Shown here piece after piece: positions 1 to 11,600 of a DNA stretch of 64,000 bases. The notes under the pieces are model-generated. The model was not told the DNA's origin, made no database searches, and saw nothing but the letters and a program-made list of their open reading frames with translations. Position numbers and translations under genes: made by a program. How positions within the stretch are numbered: the first letter of the stretch is position 1; every line of letters begins with the position of its first letter. Origin of the DNA: Prorocentrum cordatum (lineage: Eukaryota > Sar > Dinophyceae > Prorocentrales > Prorocentraceae); assembly GCA_963575745.1 (NCBI GenBank), contig CAUYUJ010005703.1, positions 269,501 to 333,500 of the forward strand, read 5' to 3'.

Positions 1-224
1 GGATCTGCAGTCGCCGCTGGGGGGGATAGTTCGCCTGTGCACCTGGCGGGGGGGCTGCGTTGATTCCTTCGATGGGTTCGGCTCGACTTTCGCCCAGCAA
101 ACCCTCCATGGCCCTTCTGTCACTGTCCGTTTCGTTCCTCGGCATTGCGTTCGGTGCGGGGGCTCTGCCCTGAGCCGTAGCAACCGAGGCTCAGGGAAGA
201 GAAAGTGGGGGTGCGCGAAGCGTC
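1..224. other. No recognisable feature
   Basis: GC-rich single-copy-looking sequence at the window edge. No motif or credible reading frame was seen. Confidence 0.5.
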
Positions 225-1505
225 CAGAATAATCATCAGAACCATCCCCGTCGTCATCATCATCGCCACCATCGCCAGCATCAGCATCATCATCATCAGC
301 ATCACCAGCATCACCATCACCATAATCGCCATCATCGCCACCATCAGCATCAGCATCTTCAGCAGCATCACCATCATCAATATCGGCATCAGCGTCAGCA
401 TCACCACCAACATTATCAACATCGTTAGCATCATCATCCTCATGACCACAACCATCAGCATCATCATCGTCACCGGCCGCAGCATCAACAACCGCACCAC
501 CAGCAGCAACAGCCGCAACAACCTCATCCACATCAGCAGCATCATGATCAGCATCACCAGCATCAGAAGCATCAGCAGCACCAGCATCACCATCATCATC
601 GTCATCATCATCAACACCATCATCATAATCAGCATATTCACATTCACCATGAATAGCAGCATCATCATCAACATCACCACCACCATCATCAGCATCATCA
701 TCACCAACATCATCATCGTTATCACCATCACCACCATCATCTTCACCGTCATCATCAGCATCCGCATCGCCATCAACATGCCCACCACCATCACTATCAC
801 CAGCATCATCGCCATCATTGCCGTATCATCCGCATGATCGGAGCAGTCATCACCATCATCAGTATCATCATCACCATACTCATCATCACCACCATCATCA
901 GTATCATCATCACCAAGATCATCCTCACCAACATCATCATCATCGTCACCATCATCAGCATCAGGACCATAGTAGTCATCAAAACTCGTTTCCATCATCG
1001 TCATCATCATCAGCACCATCATCAGCAGCATCGCCGTCATCACCATCACCATCGTCACCATCGTCACCATCACCTCTTCATCACCACCATCATCACCATG
1101 ATAAGCATTAGCGTCACAGTCATCGTCATCACCATCAGCATCATCATCAGCAGTAGCATCATCAACAATAACATCATCATCGACACAGAATCTGCCGCAA
1201 TCGTCGTCGTTGCTGTCGTCGGCGTCGTTATGATTGTCGTCGCCATCATCATGTGCATGATGACCACTATCCACTTTCATCATCATCATCAACAACATCC
1301 GCATCATGACCATCCGCATCATCATCACCACAACCAACCTCAATGTCAACACCGACAGCAACAATATCATCATCACCATGAGCATCACCCGTCACAGACT
1401 CAACACCATTACCGCCATCATTTTGAATATTGGCACCACAGGCGCCATCGCAATCACTACCACACCATCACCGCCACAACCATCACCAACACCACCACCA
1501 TGAGA
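225..1505. repeat. Long imperfect ATC/CAT trinucleotide microsatellite
   Basis: About 1.3 kb of interrupted CAT/ATC/CAC triplets. Open frames on both strands (Met/Asp/His/Ile/Ser runs) are by-products of the triplet repeat and are not called as genes. Interruptions such as GCAGCATCA suggest an old, mutated array. Confidence 0.95.
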
Positions 1506-1566
1506 AAGAAGTGAAGTGAAGTCCTGTCAAGGTGGCCCGCAAGGGGCAGGACCCTACGCGAAATCC

Positions 1567-2997
1567 TCAGGAGTGGAAGTGCGACTTCACCGAATATGAA
1601 AGAAAATCAGCCGTTAGACTTGCCCAATGATCTGCGCCCCCAGCAAGAAGTTGCCACTCCCCCAGCCCTCGGTCTCGGCAAAATTTTCTCACCGAGTCCT
1701 CAAAACGCATCCACCTGCAACTTGGCGGACGCGTCGGGCGAAGCGAGCCCCACTCGCCAGAAGCAGCCTGCCAGGAAGAATCTCTCCACGTTGCGACACC
1801 ATTCAACCAGTCGATGGCGCTCGCCCGGGCCGCGCGCCCTGCCCAGAGCCATTTCCTTCGGAAATGTTCCGGCGCCCGCTCTTTGGGACCAGTACTTTCG
1901 GCGAAGCGGCGCACTCGCCGGGCGGCCCTTTGGACCCAGTCAACCCACGGCTCCCCGTCGGCGCGGCCGCAGCCAACGATTCTCCGCAGCATCAAATTCC
2001 GAGCCACGTTCAGCTTCCTGAGCTCCTCTGCCCTGGGCGCCCACGACTCGCATCCCCACAGAGCGCATTCTGCGACAGTAAAATTAAATAGACGTAATCT
2101 TTTCCCCAAAGAATATGACCGGTTTGGAAGCAACCTCTTCGTTGCCCAAAACTTGCGCCACCCGCAAGCGACGCGATGCTCCACTTCCTGGCCCGTCGGG
2201 TCCTCGAGAGAAACGCTGGCGCCCAAGAGTTCGAGATGTTCGCCCGGCTCCAATATTTCTATGGAGAAGCCCTCCGTCAGCACGGCGGCGCCCCTGCGTG
2301 TGAACTCGGCCCGGTTCGTCTGGACCTTGCACTTGGCGGGATGTAAGTTCAGGCCCACCTTCGCCAGAGCGTCCCGGAGCATTAGAATCATTCTTCTCAT
2401 GGAGATCCAGCTTCTGGCCATGAGCGTCTGGTCATCTGCAAAAGCTACGCGCGCGAGGCACTTGCCGTTGATGCTTTGCCCCACCAACGCGCCATGCCCT
2501 CGGCGATTCCACGTGCTGCTCACTTCGGAAAAGACCTTGTCCAACACCAGATTAAATAATGCCGGAGATAATGGGCCCCCCTGCTTCACACCCCGCTGCG
2601 CATCAAATGGTCTGCTCTCTGCCCCGTCCCATAAAGAAACATATCCTCTGACTCCGTGATACAGACGTCTCAAAACACAAACTGTTGAAATCGAAATACC
2701 CGAATCCAGCCAGGCAGAAAATAATGCTGAATGGTGCGCGCGATCGAAAGCTTTCTCAGCGTCGAGAGTAGCGACCCAAAGTTCCTCTCCCCATTCAAGT
2801 GATTTTTCAATCGCCGTTCTCACTATGTGTTTTGCGTCTTCGCAACCACGCTGTGGTCTGAACCCGAACTGCTCTCTGGATAACTTCGAATCGATCGCGG
2901 CCGCAAGCCTGTTGTACAACACTGTGCTGAACAACTTCGCCATCACGGGCAATATTGCTATAGGTCTGTAGTTTTTTTGGTAGGGACGGATCCCCCC
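1567..2997 (-). pseudogene. LINE-A reverse transcriptase and C-terminal region
   Basis: RT motifs appear in order: YRPIAILPVMAKLFSTVLYN, QFGFRPQRGCEDA, TLDAEKAFDRAHH (motif A Asp), GVKQGGPLSPALFN (motif B), and VAFADDQ (motif C, FADD at about 2,428-2,439). A thumb/C-terminal region follows with GWRKFWATKRLL and WGCESWA, as in other LINE RTs. The catalytic Asp residues are present, so this block looked functional until the upstream frameshifts. It ends at a stop at 1,567. No RNase H domain follows. Confidence 0.88.
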
Positions 2998-3807
2998 TCT
3001 TGAACAACACGCGAAATTTGGTAAGCTTCCATTCTTCTGGCGGGTCCAGAGCCCCATTTAACACTTGCGAGAAGACTTCTGCGATGACACAAACCAAATG
3101 TGCATGCCCTGTCTTCAGCATCTCTGCTACCAGCCCATCGTCTGCCCCAGTTCTGCCGCCCTTCAGTTTCCTCAGCGCTTGTCGAAGTTCTGTTTCCGTC
3201 ACGCCTTCGTTGGCAGTTTCCTTCAATGGGGGCTCGATGGCGACAGTGGTATTTCGATACAAGTTTTCATAAAACTGCGCAAAAACCTCGCTGATTGATG
3301 CCTGGTCTGTCTGCGTGAAACCGCTGTGGTCTTGGATCGCAAGAGTTATTTCGATACCCTTGTGCTTCTGCTCAAACCGTCGAAGTGCTCCCAGGCCAGC
3401 CCCTCTGACGACAAGTTGTTCCAACTCCAAATCTTGTTTTTTACGTCGTTGTCGTCGCAATGCCCTCCAGAGCTGCTTCGATAGGGAACGCCGTCTGTCT
3501 GGGTCCGTCTCATCCCGGCGCGCGTCAAATAAGCGCTCGACTTCCGGCCCATGTTTTGGACTGGACGTTGCCAAACGGTTGCGCTCCCCGGTCTCCACAG
3601 CCGCCTCCACCACCTTGGGGGTTGGGTCCAGGTCGAAGTCGTGCTCAGCAAGGGCGCCGTCAAGGCAGTCGTGAATCTCGTTCGGGTTGCCGTCTGGCCC
3701 CCGGCGCGGCTTCCATCCCACTTGCAGTTTCTTTGTTTTCCTTTTCTTCGGCCGCTCCGTAACCTTCAAAGTTGTCGAAAACGCCCTGTGGTCCGACTTG
3801 CCGTCCA
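2998..3807 (-). pseudogene. LINE-A linker and RT N-terminal part
   Basis: This frame starts with the endonuclease SDHRAF motif and runs through a basic linker into the RT 0/1 region (KGGRTGADDGLVAEMLK, then EEWKLTKFRVLFKRGD). The frame is lost at a run of six C on the plus strand near 2,990-2,997. The continuing RT is read in another frame, so a single homopolymer indel explains the break. Charged Arg/Lys-rich stretches are typical of the endonuclease-RT linker in this LINE type. Confidence 0.8.
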
Positions 3808-4310
3808 AAGAATGTGCGATACCCAGCTTTGGACTCCTTTTGCTGCAATTTCGTCAACCAAGACATAATTTGTTTGTCGTCGTTCCCCGGTGTTCCACAG
3901 CTGATGTGTCCATGCTTCGTCAAAAGGTTTGTCGATGAACGTGGTGGCCGCTGCAGGCTTCGCCCCGTGTAGCCATTCCGTGAGCATGTGACCTCTCCAA
4001 CATTTTCTGCCGTGGCCGCTGGGCCCTATGATGTCTGGGGAATCCGTGCCATTCGGAATCCCAATGACAGCATTGGCATCCGTTCCGACTATGTTGGTGC
4101 AGCCCTTCCTCCGCCCGTCTTCCACCACATTCGCCAGGAGCTCAAGAAGTTCGTCATATTCATCATATGAGCGGTCTCTATGAGGAAAATGACAAGTCAC
4201 AAGGCGGAGCTTCATGCTACCTGTCTCCAAATCAAGGCATGCAGCGCGCCTCCCAAACGCAGAGAAAACCAACCCAGCTCCTGACGTCACCAAAACCAAC
4301 CAGCTCCAAA
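3808..4310 (-). pseudogene. LINE-A endonuclease domain, N-terminally truncated
   Basis: Residues resembling LVTCHFPHRDRSYDEYDELL are followed by IVGTDANAVIG, matching the D-x-N metal/DNA-binding motif of the exonuclease-endonuclease-phosphatase family. Next comes WTHQLWNTGERRQTNYVLVD, the usual T-W...R..IDY block. The final SDHRAF motif (catalytic Asp-His) is read in the next frame just past 3,807, so a one-base frameshift splits this domain. The first third of the domain, with the catalytic Glu, is absent. It would have nicked target DNA to prime reverse transcription. Confidence 0.8.
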
Positions 4311-4564
4311 CCACCACCGTGACAAAGAGCAGCAGCCCGACCGGACAAAAAAAAAAACGGGAAGCGCAGCGTTTGCCCACTCGCCTCGTAAGACAAAACA
4401 ACAAGTAATGTAATGGATCGGAGGACGACAGGAAGGCGGGAGAGGAAGAGGAGGAGAACAGCACGGCGGACGAGGGGAAAGTGAAGAGGCCCCGGAGGAC
4501 TACAAGGAAGAAGACAAGCACAAGGACGAGGAAACTGAAGAATGACAGAGGTTGGGCAGAGGTT

Positions 4565-4690
4565 GACCAGGGTCTGGAAGAGGCGGAGGAGGAGGAGGAG
4601 GAGGAGGAGGAGGAGGAGGAGCAGGAGGAGGAGCAGGAGGAGGAGCAGGAGGAGGAGGAGGAGGAGGAGGAGGAAGAGAAGCAGAAGGAC
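4565..4690. repeat. GGA/GAG microsatellite
   Basis: About 125 bp of near-pure GGA triplets on the plus strand. It lies in a wider purine-rich stretch (about 4,430-5,650) rich in GAGGA and GACGA. Confidence 0.95.
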
Positions 4691-5690
4691 GAGGACTGGT
4701 TGCGTCGGCGGCTGGGCAGAGGTCGTCTGCGCTGGCGGAAGAAGCCTACTAAACGGGGGCACCGTTGTAGCGAACTGGCCAGCATGCGAAAGGAGGAAGA
4801 GGGACGGAGCGGGCGGCCGCAAGGAGGGGGAAAAGCGAGGGCCACTCAGAGGGGACGGGTCACTCCCTGAGTGAGCTGGCGCGGCCAGCCCCGCCAACAG
4901 GGACTGAGGCGGCTGGTGCGCCGGGGTTCCAGCTGAGGCGGGGCCCAGTACGGCACTGCGAGTCAAACGTCACGAAACCGACAAGAAGCACGAAGCGCAA
5001 GGCTGGCGGGCCGCGCGCCGCCCAGGTGGGTGCGCGGAAGGCGCGGCAAGTAGAGGCGCACCAGGGGTGGAGTGCATCCAGCAAAATACTGGGCCAGCGT
5101 GGGGTGGCGGGCGGCGAGACCAGGCCCAGGTCCCCGGGCGTGGCGGCTGCAGGTCGCAGCCCAGGCGCCATCGACGAAAACTGAAAACAAAGACGAGAAC
5201 GAGGAGGACGAGAGATAGACGAAAACTGAAAACAAGACAAAGACGAGAGGTAGGAGAACGGCAGAGTGGAATATGAGGGCAACGTGAATGTGGAGGGGGA
5301 AGAGCGGGGGGAATGAGGATGAGGACGAGGCTCACGAGGAGGAGATCGACCAGGAGGACGAGTAGGACAAGGCGGTAAAGGACAAGGACGACGGGGAGGA
5401 ATACTAAGAGAAGAAAAAGTGAAGAACAGCGTGGAGGACAATAAATTGGACAGTAAGGCGAAGGCGAAGGCGAAGGCGCCGGAGTCGGGCACACTGGTGT
5501 GCCCGTGCCCTTTTGGGCATGGCGCAGGAGGCCGTGGCCTCACATCACGTGCGACAATAAGTTGGACAGTAAGGATGACGAGAAGGAGGAGGACGACGAC
5601 GAAGAGAAGAGGGACGAGGAGAAGGACGAAGAAGTGGGGGCCATTGGTACTTCTCGGGGCTGCGATGGAGACTACCAGAAGCGTATGAGG
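4691..5690. other. Purine-rich filler, no gene seen
   Basis: GAGGACGAG-like purine-rich sequence with short duplications, for example two copies of AAACTGAAAACAA around 5,178 and 5,223, and two copies of AATAA(G)TTGGACAGTAAGG near 5,440 and 5,557. No coding sequence recognised. Confidence 0.6.
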
Positions 5691-6410
5691 CAGTCTTCGA
5701 GCCTCCGCGGGGCCTTTTAGAAGCCTTTTGGGCGCTTCTTGGGAGCCGATCGGGCTTATATAGGGGACGTCGGGGCCTTGTTTGACTTTCTGGGCGTGTC
5801 TTGGGGAGCTGTTGCGGTTCTCTGGGATCGTCTTTGCGCCCCATTGGGCCCCAAGAAGGCTGCAAGAGAGCCAGAAGAGGCCCCGAGCGCGGCCCCACAG
5901 CGGAGGCCAGTGGCAGGTAGGGCCCGATATGGCCCCAAGCAGCCGCAAGACGCCCCATGATGACACCAAGGTTGCCGAAGATGGTCCAAGACAGCCCCCA
6001 AGAAACCTCCAAGGGGCCCCAAGATCATCCCAAAGTGGGCCAATGTTGCCAGGATCATGAAAAAATGTTATGTGATTGTGGTGTTCCTCCTTTTGCGGGC
6101 TCCAATGGGCCCCAAGAAGGCCCCAACGAGCCATGAGAGCCCCAAGAGGATTCGATAGCGGGGACCAGGGGTAGGCAGGCACCAAGATGGCACCAAGACA
6201 GCTCCAATAGGCTTCGAGATGACCCCAAGGTGGCCCAAGATGGTCTAAGACAGCCCCAAAAATACCTCCAGTTAGTCCGAAATGATCCAAGACGGCCCCC
6301 GTGAGGCCCCAAGGGTCATCTCAAAGGCCCCCAGGAAGCCTCCAGAAACCTCCCAAAGACGCCCAATAATCTCCAAAGATGCCCCGACAATCCACGAAGG
6401 GACCTCCAAA
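5691..6410. repeat. Degenerate CCCCAAGANGGCC short-period repeat block
   Basis: The 10-12 bp motif CCAAGA(N)GGC(C) recurs with drift over about 700 bp. An A/T-rich insert near 6,050-6,085 corresponds to the A-rich core of the longer repeat unit best seen at 36-37 kb. The ORFs in it are repeat translations (GLLGA, WGPLG patterns). Confidence 0.85.
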
Positions 6411-8892
6411 TTGTCTTCTCGTGCTTTCGGCCTTTCGATGGCGAGACTTGGGTGGGGGCGTGTTCCGATAAGTATTGCACCCCGTAACAACAAGCGATGC
6501 CTTCTCCCCCGCGCCAGTTTTGCATGACTGTTTGGGCACCCAACAGCTTCCCAACGCACACGAGCACGCAAGCAAACGACAAAGACAATACAATATGGGC
6601 CGGCGGAATGCGCACTCGGTTGAAAGTAAAACCCTGTAACAGTTACAATAATATAGGGCGACTCCTTTTCAAAATGAGGCTCTCGCTTGAGACTTTATTA
6701 GGTGATGGCCAGGAATCTAAAACTGTACAAAAGCTGGACGGATGGCGGGCTGGCGCTGGCCACTCCCTTGAACTTGATAACCCCACCTTGTCGCAGTCCG
6801 TCTAGCTCAAAGGACGGAAGGCGGTCTCTTTCAAACGGAGCTCCCGTCTGAATTGCGGCGGAACCCTGAGGAGCTCGTAGAGACTTGGGGCTCGTGAGTG
6901 CTCATAGGGACTGATGAGGAGGAGACTTGAGGCGGGGAGGGTGCATTGCAGCATCGTGTATACATCTTGGGCTTACTCCTCTGGGGGGGGGAACATACCG
7001 CTACTTCAGACCTCTCATGCGATTCTGACCAGGATTTCGAGGCCAACCCAGCCGTGATTCCTCCTCTGCTCCTCCTCCTCCTCCCCATCCTTCCCCTCCG
7101 CCCCCTCCTCCTCCTTCTCCGCCTCTCTCCGTCTGCTGTTCCTCCTCCTCATGCTCCCTGCTTTTCTTCTACCCTCGAGGCCTCGAGGCCCGCTCCGTCT
7201 CTCTCCACGGTGGAACACGACTCGGGGAATGGGCCAGGAGTGGACCCGGGGAGGGGACCTACTTTTCCCCCACTCAGACACACACACACCACCACCACGG
7301 ACACAAGCCGCCATCGAAGAGTACTACTCCTGGGATGATGAGATCACGGAACTGGCGTGCGTTAAAAGACCAGCCGGCACACAATGGCCCAGGGACGGAT
7401 CTGAGGGCCGACTTCGATCGGGTTTGGGGGGTCAGGGGCACGACAAGGAGGGCGGCCTTCTGAGAAGGGACCCGGCCCCTTCCTGGAGGCTTCCAAGAAG
7501 GCCCCGCCGGAAGGCAGGGGGGCGTCCAAGAGGCTGGCTACAGGCAAGAGTGAACATGGGCAAGAGTGACCGTGGGTGCGTGGCCTCAGCGGGGCCTGGG
7601 GAGGCCAGATCCAGACGCGCACACCACTGTTGAGAGGGACCCATGCAGGCCAGCCCCAATGTCACTTTTACACGTAGCCGACCCGAGCTCAAAAAACGCC
7701 CCCCCACCCTGCCCCGCACAAGGTTATAGAGGAACGTTCGGGGATCCTCGCGGATTTCTTGGATATATGTGCTGAACCCGCCTCCCTGGTGCGCTCCGCG
7801 CGAAAATGCGCGGCGCAGGAGGCACCGCCAGCGGGGGGGGGGGGGGGAACGCCGATCCAAGAACTCTGCGCGGCCCTCCGAGAAAAAATGGTTTCGCATT
7901 CTTTTGTTTTCGAGGTTGGCACGCCGCAGGCCTGGGTTTCTTGACCACCACTCTCTGGAGCACCTCGGTGCTCCCCTTCTCGGTTGCTGGCGGAGGCGGC
8001 CCCGGCCCGAGGCGGCCCACGCTTCTCGACCGACCCGCCCTCGGCAACCCCCGAGGGCGCCTGGGCCCCATTGCGGGTGCCCAGGAGCAACTCATGGGAG
8101 ATCTCCGCGAGAACGCTCAGCAGCTATTGAGCCCGATCTCGGGGCCACTAAGCGGTATTAGCCGATTAGCCCCCGGATTCAGCAAGATTCGGCGGGATAA
8201 ACCGGGGGATGAGCGGGATAAAGCTGGGTGAAGCCCAGATTGACCGGGATGATGCCAGATTAGGCCCGTTTTCGACCACGGATATGCCAGCGCCGACGCA
8301 GAATTTGACATCCAAGGAGTGGCACCATGCTTTGGGGCCTCCCTGGGAAAGCCTGCAGGCCGCCTTCCCAGACCTCCGGCGGACTGGTCCCTTCAATCCA
8401 CCGGCACCCAAAGGTCTCGACGCAATCCCTGGGGGCACCTTTGCGTCCAGGGTCCGCTCGTGATGGTCTGGGGCCCGCAAGCGGCCTCCCGAAGCCGAGC
8501 TTTAGGAAAACCGCCAGGCTTCCAAGAGAAAATGCCGGATGTCTGAGCTGGGCCAGCGCCACCCCTGGCAACACCCGACCTTTAGCCTCGCTGTGAAGCT
8601 TGCGCCCCTCGTGGTCTGCTGCGTCAGCTGCTTGCCCGCTTCCACCGTGCCCACCTCGAAGACCCCCAAACTGCACAAGCACCAACATTCGGGGTCTGCG
8701 CGGATTTCGTGGGTCGGCGCTGGACACTCCCTGACGGCGCCTCCAGCGCCGCCCTGGCGCGCTTCGCGCGGTCTGGGCCGACCTCCGAACCTTTATGCTC
8801 ACAGCCATCGTGCAAACATGAAAAGCGCCACATAGGGAACGAAGGGACTCTCATGGCCATGGCGAGCCCCAGCCACGAATGAGTCGTCCGAC
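6411..8892. other. No gene recognised
   Basis: Mixed unique-looking GC-rich sequence. It holds a CTCC-rich tract (7,063-7,150), a G homopolymer (about 7,835-7,848), and the palindromic word GGCCTTCTGAGAAGG near 7,455 that recurs near 21,673. A VQFG-like peptide at about 8,670 (minus) was weighed as a cyclophilin exon and rejected. Confidence 0.5.
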
Positions 8893-9111
8893 CTAGACCC
8901 AAGGAGCGGCCCGAAAGCCAGATCCGCCTCCTGAAAACGAAGTGGTCCATGTTTCAGCGTCTCGAGTGTATGCCGCTTGTTGTTCTTCAGCCACCAGCTC
9001 TTCTTCCTCCACGGGCGAACCAGGGATTTCCTGCTCGGCGTTGCCCGTGATCGCGCAGCTCTCGAAGTATTCGAGGTTGGGCCACCCCTTGAGCAGGTAG
9101 TCGAGCCCGTC
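8893..9111 (-). CDS. Cyclophilin-like PPIase, last recognised exon
   Basis: Begins after the pyrimidine tract CTCCCACCTCCCTCCAG and reads DGLDYLLKGWPNLEYFESCA, then ITGNAEQEIPGSP and an acidic tail. This is the C-terminal cyclophilin block (G..YL...FP.L(D/E)YI..C.I). It joins exon 4 in frame (MEKE-DGLDY). The frame stays open to a TAG at 8,893-8,895. However, from about 8,966 downward the sequence matches an interspersed repeat also found at 41,247-41,308, so the real end is probably a stop or donor before 8,967. Confidence 0.78.
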   Translation of the reverse strand, partial: DGLDYLLKGWPNLEYFESCAITGNAEQEIPGSPVEEEELVAEEQQAAYTRDAETWTTSFSGGGSGFRAAPWV

Positions 9112-9119
9112 CTGGAGGG

Positions 9120-9310
9120 AGGTGGGAGATGAAAAAGAAGGGGGGGGGAGAAGGGAGGGAGGGAGGATAGGGAGAGAGGAAGCAGGACGGCCACGGGCGG
9201 CGACGCGGCGAAATCTCGGCCGACCCCCCAAGTGGGCGGCAACGAGGCGGCCACGAGGCGGCCACGGGAGGCGACGCGGCGAAACCTCGGCGCATCCATC
9301 CAACTCCTTA
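9120..9310. repeat. GA-rich tract and GGCGACGCGGCGAAA repeats
   Basis: GGGAGGGAGGGAGGAT-type purines on the plus strand (the pyrimidine tract of intron 4 on the minus strand). They are followed by two copies of GGCGACGCGGCGAAAYCTCGGC separated by AACGAGGCGGCCACGAGGCGGCC. Confidence 0.75.
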
Positions 9311-9439
9311 CTGACAGAAGTAAGAACACCCAACTGCAGGCAGTGTGTTGTGTAATTGTTCATGTATGTATCTATGTATACACATACATGCACAGATCCC
9401 CCAAACAGTGCTAGCACTTATGGTCTTACTTGTGACTAC

Positions 9440-9745
9440 GGAACTAGGCCTGTCTGCGGTCTTGCGGTTATGTTGCCGCCGTCGCCGCCCGCCCCGTCTC
9501 CGCCTCGTCGCCGCCCGATGTGTGGGCCTGTCTGTCGGTCCCGCGGCTATCTTGCCGCCGTCGCCGCCTCGTCGCCGCCTCGTCGCCGCCCGTCGTCCAA
9601 GCCTGTCAGTCGGTCGCCGCGCTTGCTACGGCCGTCGCCGCCCCGTTGCCGCCCCATCGCCGCCTCGTCGCCGCCCGTCGTCTGGGCCTGTCTGTCGCCG
9701 TCTTGGGCCGTCGTGGGGCAGTGTCGGGGCGGTAAGGCCACAAGG
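9440..9745. repeat. GTCGCCGCC repeat region with 72-86 bp higher-order unit
   Basis: The words GCCTGTCTGTCGG and GCCTGTCAGTCGG recur near 9,450, 9,527, 9,600 and 9,685, with GTCGCCGCC runs between them. Confidence 0.75.
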
Positions 9746-9899
9746 GCGATAGTCGTGCGGCGCTCGGGGGCCACCCTAAATCTGAATCCATAACATCCCA
9801 GGCAGGCCGCTATCCGCCCCCGCCCCATCATCCTCTGCAGTAAAAATACTACGCACCCATACCCGCTAATGACAACTCACTAGTTCTCAATAACCCCTT
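9746..9899. other. No feature seen
   Basis: Short unique stretch inside intron 4 of the cyclophilin gene. Confidence 0.4.
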
Positions 9900-10490
9900 G
9901 CAAAACATGGGACGAAATGCGCACGCGCGCGTCGTCACGCGTGCATGCCGAAATCCTTCCAAGACCTTGGGTTTTGTACGGGTGTCAAAACCGAATGTCC
10001 CGAATCTCCTCTTTTTTAACAAACAAAGATTCGCAACCATACTGTTCAAACAAAACTTGCGCCCGCGCTCCTGCGAATCCTGAAGCACACAATAAGTTTA
10101 CGCAACATGCTCATAATATGCTGCCAAACGGGCCTCTCGCGCGCACGCATGTCGGAATCGTTCGAACGCCCTTGCGCGCGTGCTGTCGCATGAACCCGTT
10201 TGCAAAAGATGGCACGAGGTGCACACGCGCGCGTCGTCGCGCGGGCATGCCGAAATCATGCAAAAAAACGATGGGTTTCCAACCAATGTGAAACTGTAAT
10301 GTCCAGAAACATGTATACAAAAAATGTCCGCAACAAGATTGTCAACGCAAAAAAAACGTGCGTTCGCACTCCTGCGAATTGAACAAAATGCCTGAAGTGT
10401 TTTAACATGTTCACGAGTTGCTGCCACACGGGCCTCTCGTGCGCGCGCATGTCGGGATCGCTCGAACGCCCTTGCGCGCGTGCTGGGAGG
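9900..10490. repeat. Two-copy tandem repeat, about 301 bp
   Basis: Copy 1 starts near 9,900 (AAACATGGGACGAAATGCGC) and copy 2 near 10,200 (AAAGATGGCACGAGGTGCAC). Both contain GCGCGCGTCGTC, an A-rich middle, CTCCTGCGAAT, and CGGGCCTCTCG followed by CTTGCGCGCGTGCT. Divergence is clear, so the duplication is old. Confidence 0.85.
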
Positions 10491-10555
10491 GGGGCACGAT
10501 CCGCATCAACAAATACCATGCAGGCCACTCTCGCGCGTCGGCCGCGCGCGCATGT

Positions 10556-10716
10556 ATCTCCTCCTCCTCCTCCTCCTCCGTCTCCTCCTCCCGCTCCTCC
10601 TCCTCCTCCTCCTCCTCCTCCTCCTCCTCCTCCTCCTCCTCCTCCTCCTCCTCCTCCTCCTCCTCCGCCTCCTCCTCCTCCTCCTCCTCCTCCTCCTCCT
10701 CCTCCTCCTCCTCCGT
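10556..10716. repeat. CTC microsatellite
   Basis: About 160 bp of near-pure CTC triplets immediately before LINE-B. The poly-Pro, poly-Ser, poly-Leu, poly-Glu and poly-Arg ORFs over it are artefacts. Confidence 0.95.
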
Positions 10717-11049
10717 CTGGTAGGCACTGATAAGTGGTTCCCTGCGCGGCCCCCTTGGCCCCCCCGCTGCCGTTTTGCCCGCGGGGGCGCGGGGGCCCGC
10801 CGCGGGCGGGGGGGGGCGGCCCCAGGAGCGCCCTCGTGCCTGGCGCGACGCGGCTGCAGCGGGCCAGCGCCCGCCGCGCGGCTGCTGCCACCCTGGCCGC
10901 TTGCGCGAGCCGAGGGGAGGCCCCGCTGCCCCAGCGTGACGCCTCATCCCGAGGACGGTCGCGCGCGCCAGCTTGGCACCGCCGATTGCGCAGGCATCGT
11001 GCCGTTGCGCGTCGGCGCCTCCGCCTCTCCTCCGACGTGAGCCCGCTCG

Positions 11050-11600
11050 CCCAGCACCGCGGCTCGCGGCTGCCGATGGGCCGAGGAGGACGAGGCAGAG
11101 GCACACAGGATGACCGCAGCGATCAGCCCCGCTGGCCACGCGCGGCCACTCGCCAGCGCGATTTTCCGCGCAATTACAGCACCAACGACAGGCGCTACAT
11201 GTGCGGCCGGGATCGCCAGGGCAGAACAGATCCCAGTGGGGCCCCAGCAGCGGGCGCCCGTGCGCGGCGCAGGTCGACTTCGGCCCTCAGGCACAGCGCT
11301 GGCGCCACAGCGGTGGAGCGCGATGACAGTGACGAGGTCACGACGCCAGGAAGGCCGTTGCAGCGTTGCGACGGCTGCAGCTTGGAGACTCGGATTCCCT
11401 GGTCAGCGCCAAGCGCGCGCTGGCGGCAGAGGAGAAGCGCGAGCGTGCTGGCCGCACTCCTGACAATATGCTGCGGCGCGCCCTGGACCGTCAGGCGACG
11501 AAACCGAAGGAGCACGACGCACCCGCCTCCGCCGTCAGCGACCTCCAGCGCGACCTCGCCGCCAAGCAGACCGAGCTGCAGCATTGTTACTGAGCCTGGC
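11050..11600 (+). pseudogene. LINE-B ORF1-like remnant with coiled coil
   Basis: At 11,366-11,593 the frame reads SLVSAKRALAAEEKRERAGR, then TPDNMLRRALDRQATK and SDLQRDLAAKQTELQ. This is a helical, coiled-coil-forming segment like the one after the zinc finger of dinoflagellate LINE ORF1 proteins. The upstream part (Arg/Gly-rich, MGRGGRGRG) could be the N-terminus. The expected C-x2-C finger is not clearly preserved. Confidence 0.55.

Larger units (their letters stand above)
1567..4310 (-). mobile_element. LINE-A: 5'-truncated non-LTR retrotransposon (APE endonuclease plus reverse transcriptase)
   Basis: Minus-strand ORF2 remnant running from a partial apurinic-type endonuclease into a reverse transcriptase. 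Two frameshifts, near 3,807 and 2,995, break the frame, so it is dead. The endonuclease N-terminus with its catalytic Glu is missing, as expected for a 5'-truncated insertion. The truncation falls near 4,300, just before purine-rich filler. It lies downstream of, and on the same strand as, the cyclophilin gene. There is no ORF1 and no clear poly(A) or 3' tail before the ATC microsatellite. Confidence 0.85.

Noticed and set aside
120-1388. 422-codon minus-strand and other long frames over the ATC repeat
   Set aside because: Pure translation of a trinucleotide microsatellite (Met/Asp/Leu runs); no non-repeat protein.
8640-8700. VQFGGLRGG peptide (minus) as the missing cyclophilin exon
   Set aside because: It lies downstream of the last exon, and the exon at 40.2 kb supplies QFG in correct phase and order.
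10256-11139. Poly-Gly and poly-Glu long ORFs on the minus strand
   Set aside because: Produced by the CTC microsatellite fused to the antisense of LINE-B.
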